64,000 bases of DNA from Dactylosporangium roseum (GCF_025264685.1 NZ_CP073721.1:8015501-8079500), one strand, 5' to 3'. Positions 13,678 through 22,823 are shown, counted from the first letter of the stretch. The notes: a model not told the origin generated them from the sequence alone. Numbers and translations: made by a program.

Positions 13678-16290
13678 ATGCCCGATTCCGCACGTGTCCC
13701 GGACCGACCGACTCTCGACGGCCTCGAGGAGCGGTGGGCAAAGGTATGGGACGCGGAGGGCACGTATCGCTTCGACCGCACCGCGCGGCGTGCCGACGTC
13801 TTCTCGATCGACACGCCGCCACCGACGGTGAGCGGCGCGCTCCACATGGGACACGTGTTCTCCTACACGCAGACCGACCTCATCGCGCGGTACCGGCGCA
13901 TGCGCGGCAAGACGGTGTTCTACCCGATCGGGTGGGACGACAACGGGCTGCCGACGGAGCGGCGGGTCCAGGTGACGTATGGGGTGCAGTGCGACCCGAC
14001 GCTGCCCTACGACCCGGACTTCACCCCGCCGGAGCGCCCCGGGAAGACCCCGGTGAAGATCAGCCGGCGCAACTTCGTGGAGCTGTGCCATCGGCAGACC
14101 GCGGTCGACGAGCAGGCCTACGAGGCACTGTGGCGGCGCGTCGGCCTGTCCGTCGACTGGTCGCACCTCTACACCACGATCGGCGACCGCGCGCGGGCCA
14201 CCGCCCAGCGCGGGTTCCTCAACGCCCTGGCCCGCGGCGACGCCTATCCGCTCGACGGGCCGACGCTGTGGGACGTCACGTTCGGCACCGCCGTGGCGCA
14301 GGCCGAGCTGGAGGACCGCGAGCGGCCCGGCGCCTTCCACCGCCTGCGGTTCGGCGAGTTCTTCATCGAGACCACGCGGCCCGAGTTGCTGCCGGCCTGC
14401 GTGGCGCTGGTCGCGCACCCCGACGACGAGCGGTTCCGGCCGCACTTCGGCACGACCGTCCGCACGCCACTGTTCGATGTGGAGGTGCCGCTGCTCGCGC
14501 ATCCCCTGGCCGACCCGGAGAAGGGCACCGGCCTGGTCATGCTGTGCACCTTCGGCGACCTCAACGACGTGACCTGGTGGCGTGAGCTGGACCTGCCGAC
14601 CCGCACGGTGATCCAGCGCAACGGGCGGCTCGCCCTGGAGCCCCCGCCGGGTGTCGCGGACGACGACTACGCGCCGATCGCCGGGCTGACCGTGCACCAG
14701 GCGCGGGAGAAAATCGTCACGCTGCTGCGGACGTCCGGCCGGCTCGACGGGGAACCGCGCCCGGTCGAACACGCGGTGAAGTTCTACGAGAAGGGCGACA
14801 AGCCTCTCGAGATCGTGGGCACCCGCCAGTGGTACATCCGCAACGGCGGACGGTCGCCGGAACTGCGCGCGGCGCTGGTGGCTCGCGGGCGTGAGCTGGA
14901 GTGGACACCCCCGTTCATGCGTGCCCGCTACGAGCACTGGGTCGAGGGACTGACCGGCGACTGGGTGATCAGCCGCCAGCGGTTCTTCGGCGTGCCGATC
15001 CCGCTGTGGTACCACCTGGACGCCGATGGCCGGCCGGTGTACGACGAGCCGATCGTGCCGGAGTCGTTGCCGATGGACCCGAGCAGTGACACGCCGCCGG
15101 GGTTCGAGGAGGTCGACCGCGGGCAGCCGGGCGGCTTCATCGGCGACCCGGACGTGATGGACACCTGGGCGACGTCGTCGCTGAGCCCGCAGATCGTGGG
15201 CGGCTGGCTCGACGACCCGGACCTGTTCGACCGGGTGTTCCCGATGGATCTGCGGCCGCAGTCACACGAGATCATCCGCACCTGGCTGTTCGCCACTGTG
15301 CTGCGCGCGCACACCGAGCACGGCGTGCTGCCGTGGCGGCGCGCGACGATCGCCGGCTGGATCCTCGACCCGGACCGCAAGAAGCTCGCCAAGTCGAAGG
15401 GCAACGCCCAGGACTCGCCGGAGCACATCCTGACCCGGTTCGGTGCCGACGCGGTGCGGTACTGGGCGGCGAGTGCCCGGCCGGGCGTCGACACCGCGTT
15501 CGACACCAACCAGATGAAGGTCGGCCGGCGCCTCGCGGTGAAGCTGCTCAACGCCAGCCGGTTCGTGCTCGGCTTCGGCAACAGGTCAAGCGCCGAAGGC
15601 GTCGACCAGGCCGGGGTGAACAGCAGGTCAAGCGCCGAAGGCATCGACCAGGCCGGGGTGAACAGCAGGTCAAGCGCCGAAGGCATCGGCCAGCCCGGGA
15701 CGGACATCGGCGCGCCCGACCCGGCCCTGGTGACCGAGCCGGTCGACCGCGCCCTGCTCGGCGCGTTGTCCACAGTGGTCGAGGAGGCGACGGCGGCGTT
15801 CGAGGCCTTCGACTACGCGCGGGCGCTCGAACGCACCGAGCAGTTCTTCTGGTCGTTCTGCGACGACTACCTGGAACTGGTGAAGGCCCGCGCCTACGGC
15901 GAGGCCGGACCGTCCGAAGTGGAGTCCGCACGGGCCGCGCTGGCCGTGGCCCTGTCGACGCTGCTGCGCCTGTTCGCACCGTTCCTGCCGTACGTCACCG
16001 AAGAGGTTTGGTCCTGGTGGCAGCGAGGCTCGGTGCACCGTGCGCCGTGGCCGACGCCGCCGCTGGTCGCCGACGCCACGCCCTTGGCCCTGGCCGCCTC
16101 GGTCCTGGGCGCCATCCGGAAGGCGAAGTCCTCGTCCCAGCAGTCGATGCGGGCCGAGGTGGCCCTGCTGACGGTGGCCGGTCCGGTCGACGCGCTGTCG
16201 CGGTTGCGCGCCGATCTGACAGCGGCCGGCAACGTGCGCGACTGGTCCGTCTCGGAGGCGCCTTCGCTGTCGGTTACCGTCACGTTGTGA
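13678..16290 (+). CDS. valS: Valyl-tRNA synthetase
   Basis: The protein has 870 residues and is a class I synthetase. The HIGH motif appears as HMGH (residues 56-59), and the KMSKS motif as KLAKS (569-573) followed by KGNAQDSPEHIL. An editing domain lies between. The C-terminal anticodon-binding domain is present, but the long coiled-coil tail of the larger ValS type is missing, which fits the shorter archaeal/actinobacterial type. Residues 635-675 hold three tandem 13- or 14-residue repeats not expected in the family. Another ATG 9 bases upstream (13669) is possible. The trmH-like gene overlaps its stop by one base. Confidence 0.95.
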   Translation: MPDSARVPDRPTLDGLEERWAKVWDAEGTYRFDRTARRADVFSIDTPPPTVSGALHMGHVFSYTQTDLIARYRRMRGKTVFYPIGWDDNGLPTERRVQVTYGVQCDPTLPYDPDFTPPERPGKTPVKISRRNFVELCHRQTAVDEQAYEALWRRVGLSVDWSHLYTTIGDRARATAQRGFLNALARGDAYPLDGPTLWDVTFGTAVAQAELEDRERPGAFHRLRFGEFFIETTRPELLPACVALVAHPDDERFRPHFGTTVRTPLFDVEVPLLAHPLADPEKGTGLVMLCTFGDLNDVTWWRELDLPTRTVIQRNGRLALEPPPGVADDDYAPIAGLTVHQAREKIVTLLRTSGRLDGEPRPVEHAVKFYEKGDKPLEIVGTRQWYIRNGGRSPELRAALVARGRELEWTPPFMRARYEHWVEGLTGDWVISRQRFFGVPIPLWYHLDADGRPVYDEPIVPESLPMDPSSDTPPGFEEVDRGQPGGFIGDPDVMDTWATSSLSPQIVGGWLDDPDLFDRVFPMDLRPQSHEIIRTWLFATVLRAHTEHGVLPWRRATIAGWILDPDRKKLAKSKGNAQDSPEHILTRFGADAVRYWAASARPGVDTAFDTNQMKVGRRLAVKLLNASRFVLGFGNRSSAEGVDQAGVNSRSSAEGIDQAGVNSRSSAEGIGQPGTDIGAPDPALVTEPVDRALLGALSTVVEEATAAFEAFDYARALERTEQFFWSFCDDYLELVKARAYGEAGPSEVESARAALAVALSTLLRLFAPFLPYVTEEVWSWWQRGSVHRAPWPTPPLVADATPLALAASVLGAIRKAKSSSQQSMRAEVALLTVAGPVDALSRLRADLTAAGNVRDWSVSEAPSLSVTVTL
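15580..15702 (+). repeat. Three tandem 42-bp repeats inside valS
   Basis: Units are 15580-15618 (39 bp, one codon shorter), 15619-15660 (42 bp) and 15661-15702 (42 bp). They encode NRSSAEGVDQAGV, NSRSSAEGIDQAGV and NSRSSAEGIGQPGT. Units 1 and 2 differ at one base apart from the missing codon; unit 3 has diverged at its 3' end. The repeats are in frame and sit between the catalytic core and the anticodon-binding domain. Confidence 0.97.
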
Positions 16291-17096
16291 TGGAACTCCA
16301 GGCCATCGGGGTCCAGCACCCCGCCGTGCGACAGGTACAGCACATCCAGAACAACACCGCCCCCAACCGGTACAAGCTCTTCGTCGCCGAGGGCCTGTGG
16401 GCGCACAACATGCTGCTGTCGCACAACGCGCCGATCGACACGTTCTTCTGGTGCCCGGAGGCGATCTACGCCGACGAGGCGCACCGGCGGGCGGAGGAGA
16501 CCGCGGCACGGGCCGAGCGCGCGTTCCGGATCTCGCTGCGCACGCTGGAAAAGATCTCGGAGCGCGACAAGCCCGACGGCCTGCTGTCCCTGGCCGCCCT
16601 GCCCCGCTGGACACCACGGGACCTGCGCTTCGGCCGCTCGGCGTTGGTGCTGGTCGCCGACGGCCTGGAGATCCCGGGCAACCTGGGCACGCTGATCCGC
16701 ACGCTGGACGCCTGCGGCGCCGACGCCCTCGTGCTGACGAACCGCAAGACGCGGCTGACCCATCCGAAGGTCATCCGAGCCAGTCAGGGGACCATCCTGT
16801 CGGTGCCGACGCTGGAGTTCGAGGAGGTGGCCGAGGCCGCCGAGTGGCTGTCGTCGCAGCGCTTCACGACGTATCTTGCGGACACCGACGAGGCGCTGAA
16901 CTATCGGCAGGCGGACTATTCGGGGCGGACGGCGCTGGTGGTCGGCAGCGAGCGCTACGGCATCGGCAAGGCGTGGTACGAGCATGGCCACTCGCGCGTC
17001 GCCGTCCCCATGCTGGGCTCGGGCGACTCCTTGAACGTCTCGGTGTCCGCGTCGATCCTGCTCTACGAGGCAAGGGCACGAAAATCCCGCTGGTAG
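16290..17096 (+). CDS. TrmH/SpoU-family RNA methyltransferase
   Basis: The protein has 268 residues. A substrate-binding N-terminal part precedes a SPOUT domain with the three trefoil-knot motifs: GNLGTLIRTLDACGADA, ALVVGSERYGIG and VAVPMLGSGDSLNVSVSASI. Enzymes of this family methylate 2'-O-ribose in tRNA or rRNA using S-adenosylmethionine. The ATG overlaps the valS stop (TGATG), so translation is coupled, and a tRNA or rRNA target fits that company. The exact target is unknown. Confidence 0.9.
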   Translation: MELQAIGVQHPAVRQVQHIQNNTAPNRYKLFVAEGLWAHNMLLSHNAPIDTFFWCPEAIYADEAHRRAEETAARAERAFRISLRTLEKISERDKPDGLLSLAALPRWTPRDLRFGRSALVLVADGLEIPGNLGTLIRTLDACGADALVLTNRKTRLTHPKVIRASQGTILSVPTLEFEEVAEAAEWLSSQRFTTYLADTDEALNYRQADYSGRTALVVGSERYGIGKAWYEHGHSRVAVPMLGSGDSLNVSVSASILLYEARARKSRW

Positions 17097-17127
17097 CCCG
17101 CACCGCCTCGGCCCGGCAGCACGGGTG

Positions 17128-18864
17128 CTACTTCGGCTGGGTGACCTGACCGCGCAGGGAGATCGCCTGCAAGAAGATGTCGCCGATCTTCGCCGGGTCC
17201 GGGGCCACGAACGTGCCGCCGCCGATCGCGTCGGTGATCTGGCGCATCTGGGCCTCGCCGACCTTGTTGCCGATGCCGATGAGAATGACCTGGACCGGCC
17301 TCGCCGGATCGGCCGTCTTCCTCAGTTCGGCGATCAACTGCTCCAGCGACAGACCGCCGGCCGGGTCGTCGTTCTCGCCGTCGGTCATGACGATCAGCGA
17401 GTTGATCCGGCCGCCGTCCCAACCGGACTGGACGGCCTTGTAGCCGGCCAGAATGGTGTCGTAGAGCGCCGTGTCACCGTTCGGCTTCGGCTGGATCGAC
17501 TGGAGCGCCTGGAGGCACTGGGTGCGCTGGCTGACCAGCGGGCCGATCGGCACCAGTTGCCGGTAGTCCTTGGCGCCGTCGAGCTGTGTGGAAAATGTCC
17601 ACACGCCCAGCGCCCACGAGTCGTCGAAGAGGCTCATGCCCTTGCGCGCCGCCTCGAGCGTCACCTGCATGCGCGTGACGTTGCCGGCGGTCGGCACCTT
17701 CTCCAGCATCGAGCCGGAGACGTCGATGACCGCCAGCATGCGCGCCGGCAGCGTGATCGCCTGCCACTTCTGCAACAGACCTTCGACGGTCGCGGCGTCG
17801 GGCAACTGGCTCGCGGCGATCGCGCCGGGCGCGTTGGCCGGGATCTGGAAGCCCTTGCCGGGTGCGCCGTCGGCGCCGCGCAGGCCGATCGCGCCGAGCT
17901 TGTCGCGGAACGACTGGGTGTCGAGGGACTTGAGCAGCTCGGTGGCGACCGCGGACCGGTCGGCGTTGAGCACCACGAACGGGTAGTCGAGGCCGGGCGG
18001 GGCCGGATCGGCGTAGATCGCGGCGAGACGGACCGGCGGCTGCTGGGCGTTGTACTGAATGATCGCCTGCTCCGACAGCGGCGCGACGGTCAGCCCGCCG
18101 CTGAGCGCCGTGGCGTCGCTGCCGCGCGGGAACTTCCGCAGCAGGTCGGCCTTGAGCGGGGAGCGCCCGGAGGCCAGCGCGCGCAGGGCCGCGGTCGCGG
18201 TCTGGGTGGCCTGTGCGGCGTTGCCACCGCCGGCCTCCTGCGCGGCGGCGGCGAGGGCCAGCAGGCCACCGAGGCTGGTCGAGTCGCGGCTCGGGTCGAC
18301 GATGCCGACCTTGACCTTCTGGTCGGCCGAGACCTTCTTGATCAGATCGACGTAGCCGATCTTCGTCTGCGGCCAGCCGAAGGTGGTGGCGATCGGTTCG
18401 GGCATGGCGAGCAGCACCGGACTGCGGGCGATGGACCTGGTGCCGGCGGGCACGCTCTGCGGGTTGGCGACCTTCAGCCGCTGCAGCCACAGCGACGAGT
18501 CCGGCACCCAGATGTCCGGGATGCGGGTCCTGCCGTTGGCCTGCCCGACGCCGGTCAGTGCCTTCTCCGACTTGGCCGCGACGGCGGCGGCGATGTCCGC
18601 GGGGTCGGCCTCGAACACGTCGATCTCGGCGCAGATGTCGTCGGCCTTCGCCCGCTCCGCCCACTCGCCGGCCTGGGCCTTGAGGGCAGGGGCGAGGTCC
18701 GCGGGCGCGCCGATACTGAGCTTCCCGGCACTGCCGCACGAGGGCTCGGAGAACTTGTCGAACGCATACCAGCTACCGGCGAGGACGACGAGCACGGCGA
18801 CGGCGGCGGCGCCGATTCTGAGCGCTCCGCCTGACGACCCCGCTAAGCGGTGGCGACCTTTCAC
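17128..18864 (-). CDS. Solute-binding-like domain fused to a von Willebrand factor A domain, membrane anchored
   Basis: The protein has 578 residues. A signal anchor (about 17-35) precedes a periplasmic binding-protein-like region (about 45-340: LSIGAPADLAPALK, IPDIWVPDSSLWL, YPFVVLNADR). A VWA domain follows, with the metal site DVSGS and the later metal-coordinating threonine and aspartate (NGDTALYD, MTDGEND). The GTG start has GGAGG 9 bases upstream. The fusion suggests an extracellular ligand or protein-binding role. The partner is unknown. No transporter genes are adjacent. Confidence 0.88.
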   Translation of the reverse strand: MKGRHRLAGSSGGALRIGAAAVAVLVVLAGSWYAFDKFSEPSCGSAGKLSIGAPADLAPALKAQAGEWAERAKADDICAEIDVFEADPADIAAAVAAKSEKALTGVGQANGRTRIPDIWVPDSSLWLQRLKVANPQSVPAGTRSIARSPVLLAMPEPIATTFGWPQTKIGYVDLIKKVSADQKVKVGIVDPSRDSTSLGGLLALAAAAQEAGGGNAAQATQTATAALRALASGRSPLKADLLRKFPRGSDATALSGGLTVAPLSEQAIIQYNAQQPPVRLAAIYADPAPPGLDYPFVVLNADRSAVATELLKSLDTQSFRDKLGAIGLRGADGAPGKGFQIPANAPGAIAASQLPDAATVEGLLQKWQAITLPARMLAVIDVSGSMLEKVPTAGNVTRMQVTLEAARKGMSLFDDSWALGVWTFSTQLDGAKDYRQLVPIGPLVSQRTQCLQALQSIQPKPNGDTALYDTILAGYKAVQSGWDGGRINSLIVMTDGENDDPAGGLSLEQLIAELRKTADPARPVQVILIGIGNKVGEAQMRQITDAIGGGTFVAPDPAKIGDIFLQAISLRGQVTQPK

Positions 18865-19055
18865 GGCTCATATCCTCCGGGCCGGCGGCCTTTGCGGCCT
18901 TGTACCTTCGGTTGAAAACCACTGACGGTACGCATCCCAACAAACGAACGCCCAATCTACAAGGCGCCGAAGAATCGTAGTTATGCGAACACGCCTCGCA
19001 ATCGTGGCCGGACGCACCTCTGCAACAAGGCGTTCCAGTCGGGCGCAAATCCGCC

Positions 19056-19862
19056 CTAATCGATTTCCAGCGTGCCTGGTCGTTCACGGAACGTCACCAT
19101 CAGTGGCCGATGATCGGACACGGGCACGTCCGGGCTGGCCACGTCGACGACCCGGGGCAGGCGTTCGAAACCGCGCCGGTCGGCGAGCACATGGTCGAAC
19201 TGGACTCGAGGCGCAGGTGAGGGATAGGTGGGACGGCCGGCCAGGCGGTACCAGCCGGAAAAGAACCGTGGAAGACCGCCCGGAAGGTTCAGGTCGGCGA
19301 GCAGCACTCGGGGGGCCGGCATCCTCCGCAGTGCCCGGACCACCAGGCGGAGTTGTCGCACGTTCCAGCCGGGCACGAACGAGAGGTGCGTAGTGGCGAT
19401 GGTCACGCGTCCGACCGGTGTCTCGACCACCGCGGCGATCAGCACCCGCGGCTCGTCGTCGACGAGCATCATGCGCGCCTTCGGCCCGGGAATGAGGATC
19501 GGCGCGCGCAGCGGCGCGGGAGGCAGGCGCGTGATCCGCCAGTCCGACACCGGGAAGCGGCTGACGAGCGCGATGCCGTAGTGCGGGTCGGCGCCGTGCA
19601 GGTCGTCGTCGGTCGCCACCCGGAAGCCCGCACCCGGTGTGCCGACGACCGCCGGCACGAACAGCATCTCCGCGGCGCCCATCGCCTCGGCCGCGATCCG
19701 GGCGAGGTCGGCGTGACCGCTGCGCTGCTGGCCACGGTCGACCTCCTGCAAGCCGAGGACGTCGGCGCCGAGCCCCTCGATCGCCGCGCGCACCCGGCCG
19801 GCGTCGACGAGCCCGTCGTCGAGTGACCGCCCGTGCATGAGGTTGAACGTCCCCAGCCGCAT
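19056..19862 (-). CDS. Endonuclease/exonuclease/phosphatase (EEP) family hydrolase
   Basis: The protein has 268 residues. EEP fold motifs are FNLMHGRS near the start, LQEVDRGQQRSGH (metal-binding Glu), HYGIALVSRFPV, TTHLSFVPG, LLADLNLP and the terminal SDHRPLMV. There is no signal peptide, so it acts in the cytosol. Members cleave phosphodiesters in nucleic acids or lipids; the substrate is unknown. The ATG lies 3 bases after the stop of the lipoprotein gene, which shows an operon. Confidence 0.9.
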   Translation of the reverse strand: MRLGTFNLMHGRSLDDGLVDAGRVRAAIEGLGADVLGLQEVDRGQQRSGHADLARIAAEAMGAAEMLFVPAVVGTPGAGFRVATDDDLHGADPHYGIALVSRFPVSDWRITRLPPAPLRAPILIPGPKARMMLVDDEPRVLIAAVVETPVGRVTIATTHLSFVPGWNVRQLRLVVRALRRMPAPRVLLADLNLPGGLPRFFSGWYRLAGRPTYPSPAPRVQFDHVLADRRGFERLPRVVDVASPDVPVSDHRPLMVTFRERPGTLEID

Positions 19863-19865
19863 ACT

Positions 19866-20504
19866 TCATTGTCGTTGCCGCACCTTGCGGACCGCCGCCT
19901 CGGCGACGGCCTCGGTCTCCGACCGGTCGACCGCCGACTGGCCGAAGTGGACCAGGATGCAGGTGGTCGCGCCGAGCCGGACGAGCACCAGATAGCCGCT
20001 GAGCGTGTAGGCCGCGTCGCCGGCACCGCCGCTCACCGCCATCCGGAACGCCGCCGTCTCGTCGCCGAGTCCCGGGAAGTCGGCGACGGCCGAGACGGTG
20101 ACGGTGGTCGTGTCGCCGTCGGCGCCGGTTTCGGTGAAGGTGGCGCACCGCCGTGTGAGGTCGCGCTGCCGTGCCAGCTCGGCGCCGTCAGTGGAGAGCT
20201 CCTCGGCGACGAACGGCCCGGTGCCGCCGCCCTCGAACCGCACGGTCGCCGTCCCGTCGCCGCCGCCGGCGCGGAACCGCTCGAGCAGCGGGCCGCAGCC
20301 CTCGACGCTGACCGTGGTCTGTGCGCTCATCTCGGGCACGGCCTGCGGCGGGCTGACCATGTATCCGTCGGGGAGGTCCGCCACCTCGAGCAGGGCCGTG
20401 CCCGCCCGCGTCGCCTCCGGGCTGGCCGCCCGCCGGTCACCGGAACATCCGCCGGTGAGGACCAGCGCGCACCCGAGCACGGCGGGCAGCAACCTATGGC
20501 TCAT
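19866..20504 (-). CDS. Lipoprotein, unknown function
   Basis: The protein has 212 residues with a signal peptide and lipobox ending TGGC at about residue 20. The mature part resembles small actinobacterial sensor-like lipoproteins (alternating beta strands, ending LVLVRLGATTCILVHFGQSAVDRSETEAV). No catalytic motif is seen. It precedes the EEP hydrolase gene by 3 bases and is the first gene of that pair. Confidence 0.8.
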   Translation of the reverse strand: MSHRLLPAVLGCALVLTGGCSGDRRAASPEATRAGTALLEVADLPDGYMVSPPQAVPEMSAQTTVSVEGCGPLLERFRAGGGDGTATVRFEGGGTGPFVAEELSTDGAELARQRDLTRRCATFTETGADGDTTTVTVSAVADFPGLGDETAAFRMAVSGGAGDAAYTLSGYLVLVRLGATTCILVHFGQSAVDRSETEAVAEAAVRKVRQRQ

Positions 20505-20534
20505 ACCGGCATCATGCACGCTGTTCACGCAAAA

Positions 20535-20563
20535 CGGCCCCGGTTCCAGGGGAACCGGGGCCG
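20535..20563 (-). terminator. Intrinsic terminator of the beta-propeller gene
   Basis: A perfect 13-bp stem CGGCCCCGGTTCC/GGAACCGGGGCCG with a 3-base loop lies 12 bases past the stop of the gene at 20576. On the minus strand it is followed by TTTT. Confidence 0.9.
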
Positions 20564-20575
20564 GTGCGCTGCGGG

Positions 20576-21559
20576 TCAGGGCCGGACGGTCGGCTGCGAG
20601 CCGCGGTGCAGCGGGGTGCGCTTGCCGGTGCTCAGGTTGACCGCGGTGACCCAGGAGCGGCCCTGGTGGGCGGCGGTGAGCACGCCGGTGCGGGTGCCGG
20701 CGTAGACCATCTCGCGGTCGTCGGGCTTGCCGATGACGCGGCGGTTGGCACCGTCGGCGTCGGCTTCGGTGACGGCGACCGCGGTGCCGTCGGCGGTGTA
20801 CGTGGTCCAGGTGACCTTCCGGCCGTCGGCGCGCCAGGCCGGGACGACCCCGAAGCCGCTGGTGCCGTTGCCGCCACCGCCGTAGACGTCGATCGCCCGC
20901 TCGCCGCCGGTGGCGACGTTGCCGACGCTCAGGCAGTTGTCCGCGATGCTCTCGCACTCACCGCCCCGGAAGGCGATCCTGGCGCCGTCGGGCGACCAGG
21001 CGACGGCGTCGTCGCCGCGCAGGCGGTCGACGAGCGACGGGCCCACGACGGCCGAGCCGTCGGTCGGCGCGCCCGTCGCGTAGCCGACCTCGGGCACCGC
21101 CTGGTCCCGGCAGGACGCGGGGAACAGCGGCTCGGAGGCGGTGCCGCCCGTCGCCGGCACCCGGAAGACGCCGGGACCGCCGGTGCAGGACAAGGCCGAG
21201 TAGGCGATCCACCTGCCGTCGGGGGACCAGGACGGGCCACCGGCGGCCCGGTCGCTGACCTGGTGCTTGCCGGAACCGTCGGCGTTCATGACCCAGACGG
21301 TGCCGTTGTGCAGGTACGCGAGGCGGGTGCCGTCGGGCGAGAACCGCGGGCGGGCGTTGACCTCGTCCTCGGTGAGGCGGACCTCGGCGGCGCCGTCACC
21401 GCGGTAGATGACACCGTCACGGACGTACACGACGGACCGGCCCGGGGTGGCGGCCGCGTTCGAGGCCGAGGCGGCGGTCGCGCCGATCACGCCGCCGAGC
21501 CCCGCCAGCGTGGTGAGACCAGCGAGCGTCAGCGTCCTGGTGATCGTCGTGCCCTTCAT
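20576..21559 (-). CDS. Secreted TolB/PD40-type beta-propeller protein
   Basis: The protein has 327 residues with a signal peptide (about 1-33, ending ASASNA). At least three PD40/WD40-like blades carry the F/WSPDG motif: RFSPDGTRLAYL, SWSPDGRWIAY and AWSPDGARIAF, plus a diverged WRADGRKVTW. The ATG at 21559 is preceded by GGGGGG. Such propellers usually bind protein or carbohydrate partners. No partner gene is apparent, and a strong terminator closes the unit. Confidence 0.88.
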   Translation of the reverse strand: MKGTTITRTLTLAGLTTLAGLGGVIGATAASASNAAATPGRSVVYVRDGVIYRGDGAAEVRLTEDEVNARPRFSPDGTRLAYLHNGTVWVMNADGSGKHQVSDRAAGGPSWSPDGRWIAYSALSCTGGPGVFRVPATGGTASEPLFPASCRDQAVPEVGYATGAPTDGSAVVGPSLVDRLRGDDAVAWSPDGARIAFRGGECESIADNCLSVGNVATGGERAIDVYGGGGNGTSGFGVVPAWRADGRKVTWTTYTADGTAVAVTEADADGANRRVIGKPDDREMVYAGTRTGVLTAAHQGRSWVTAVNLSTGKRTPLHRGSQPTVRP

Positions 21560-21756
21560 CCGTGCCCCCCATGATGCCGTCGCGTCCGTGTGACGCCGAG
21601 ACCATCGGCGCAACCTTGTCGCACCTGAACGGTTCCCGAAGAGGAACTTTGAAATTTCCGCCAAACGGACAAAACGCCTGGCCGTACGGCCATCCGCAAG
21701 AATTTGCACTCAGAGTGCCTTTTCAGGACCGTGTCTTACGGGCGAGGATCGAAACC

Positions 21757-22521
21757 ATGACGAACACGAGCAACAGCCGGGTCGCGATCGTGACCGGCGC
21801 GGCCCGCGGCATCGGCGCCGCGACCGCCACCCGCCTCGCCGCCGACGGCCACGCGGTCGCCGTGCTGGACCTCGACGAGAACGCGTGCGGGGACACCGTC
21901 GAGCAGATCACCGGCGCGGGGGGCCGCGCGATCGCCGTCGGCGCGGACGTCTCCGACAGCACACAGGTCACCGCCGCCGTCGACCGCGTCGCCGCGCAGC
22001 TCGGACCGCCCGTCCTGCTGGTCAACAACGCCGGGGTCATCCGGGACAACCTGCTGTTCAAGATGACCGAGGACGACTGGGACACGGTCATGGGCGTGCA
22101 CCTGCGCGGCGCGTTCCTCATGAGCCGGGCGGCGCAGGTCCACATGACCGAGGCGCGGTACGGCCGGATCGTCAACCTCTCGTCGTCGTCCGCCCTCGGC
22201 AACCGCGGACAGGCCAACTACTCCGCCGCCAAGGCCGGCCTCCAGGGCTTCACGAAGACCCTGGCCATCGAGCTCGGGCCGTTCGGCGTGACCGTCAACG
22301 CCGTCGCGCCCGGCTTCATCGTCACGGAAATGACCGCCGCGACCGCGGCCCGCATGAAGCTCGACTTCGAGACCTTCCAGAAGGGCGCCGCCGAGCAGAT
22401 CCCGGTGCGGCGCGTCGGGCGGCCGGAGGACGTCGCCCACACCATTTCCTTCCTCATGAGTGAGGGTGCCGGGTTCGTCTCCGGCCAGGTCGTCTACGTG
22501 GCCGGCGGGCCGCTGTCCTGA
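21757..22521 (+). CDS. Short-chain dehydrogenase, 3-oxoacyl-ACP/CoA reductase type (FabG-like)
   Basis: The protein has 254 residues, typical of classical SDR enzymes. The cofactor loop is TGAARGIG, followed by NNAG, the catalytic serine in VNLSSSSALG and the YxxxK pair in YSAAKAG. An Asp after strand two (LDLDE) favours NAD(H), though FabG-like members vary. The convergent neighbour is a MaoC-type hydratase, so a shared role in beta-oxidation or hydroxyacyl-CoA supply is likely. The ATG at 21757 lies 197 bases after the start of the divergent propeller gene. Confidence 0.92.
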   Translation: MTNTSNSRVAIVTGAARGIGAATATRLAADGHAVAVLDLDENACGDTVEQITGAGGRAIAVGADVSDSTQVTAAVDRVAAQLGPPVLLVNNAGVIRDNLLFKMTEDDWDTVMGVHLRGAFLMSRAAQVHMTEARYGRIVNLSSSSALGNRGQANYSAAKAGLQGFTKTLAIELGPFGVTVNAVAPGFIVTEMTAATAARMKLDFETFQKGAAEQIPVRRVGRPEDVAHTISFLMSEGAGFVSGQVVYVAGGPLS

Positions 22522-22623
22522 GCACCGGCAGCACTCGCCCGCGACTTCCTGCGGTCGCACGACCCGGCCGGGTTCTTGCAGGCGCGCTCCGACGCCCACT
22601 CCGACGCCGCCCCACCCACCCCT

Positions 22624-22707
22624 CCCCGTTGATCATGCAGTTGTGGTGCCTCGACACTCCCAGAATGTCCGGGTTTGTCAGGCACCACAACTGCATGATC
22701 AACGGGG
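22624..22707. repeat. Intergenic hairpin element, copy 3 (compensatory variant)
   Basis: Arms of 27 bp are perfect, extended outward by CCCC/GGGG. The conserved arm reads GATCATGCAG instead of GATCTTGCAG, and the other arm has the matching change (CTGCATGATC), so pairing is kept. It is the only mapped structure in the 302-base gap between the convergent SDR (stop 22521) and MaoC (stop 22824) genes; I see nothing else there. Confidence 0.95.
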
Positions 22708-22823
22708 GCTGCGAGGCTCGGCGGCGCCTCCGAGGCGCGCGCCCGGATTGGCGGTCTGGCCAGGTTGGCAATGGGGGTGGGGGCTGGACTTCGCGACCTT
22801 GGCCGATCAGCGGAAGCGCGGGG

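Noticed and set aside
12202-15015. A 937-residue frame on the minus strand extending past the membrane-methyltransferase gene
   Set aside because: The part beyond about 13680 is the antisense of valS, with no domain and Arg/Val/Gly-biased composition typical of GC-rich shadow frames.
15580-15702. CRISPR array
   Set aside because: The three repeats are contiguous with no unique spacers and are in frame inside valS. No cas genes and no other array-like pattern are present in the window.
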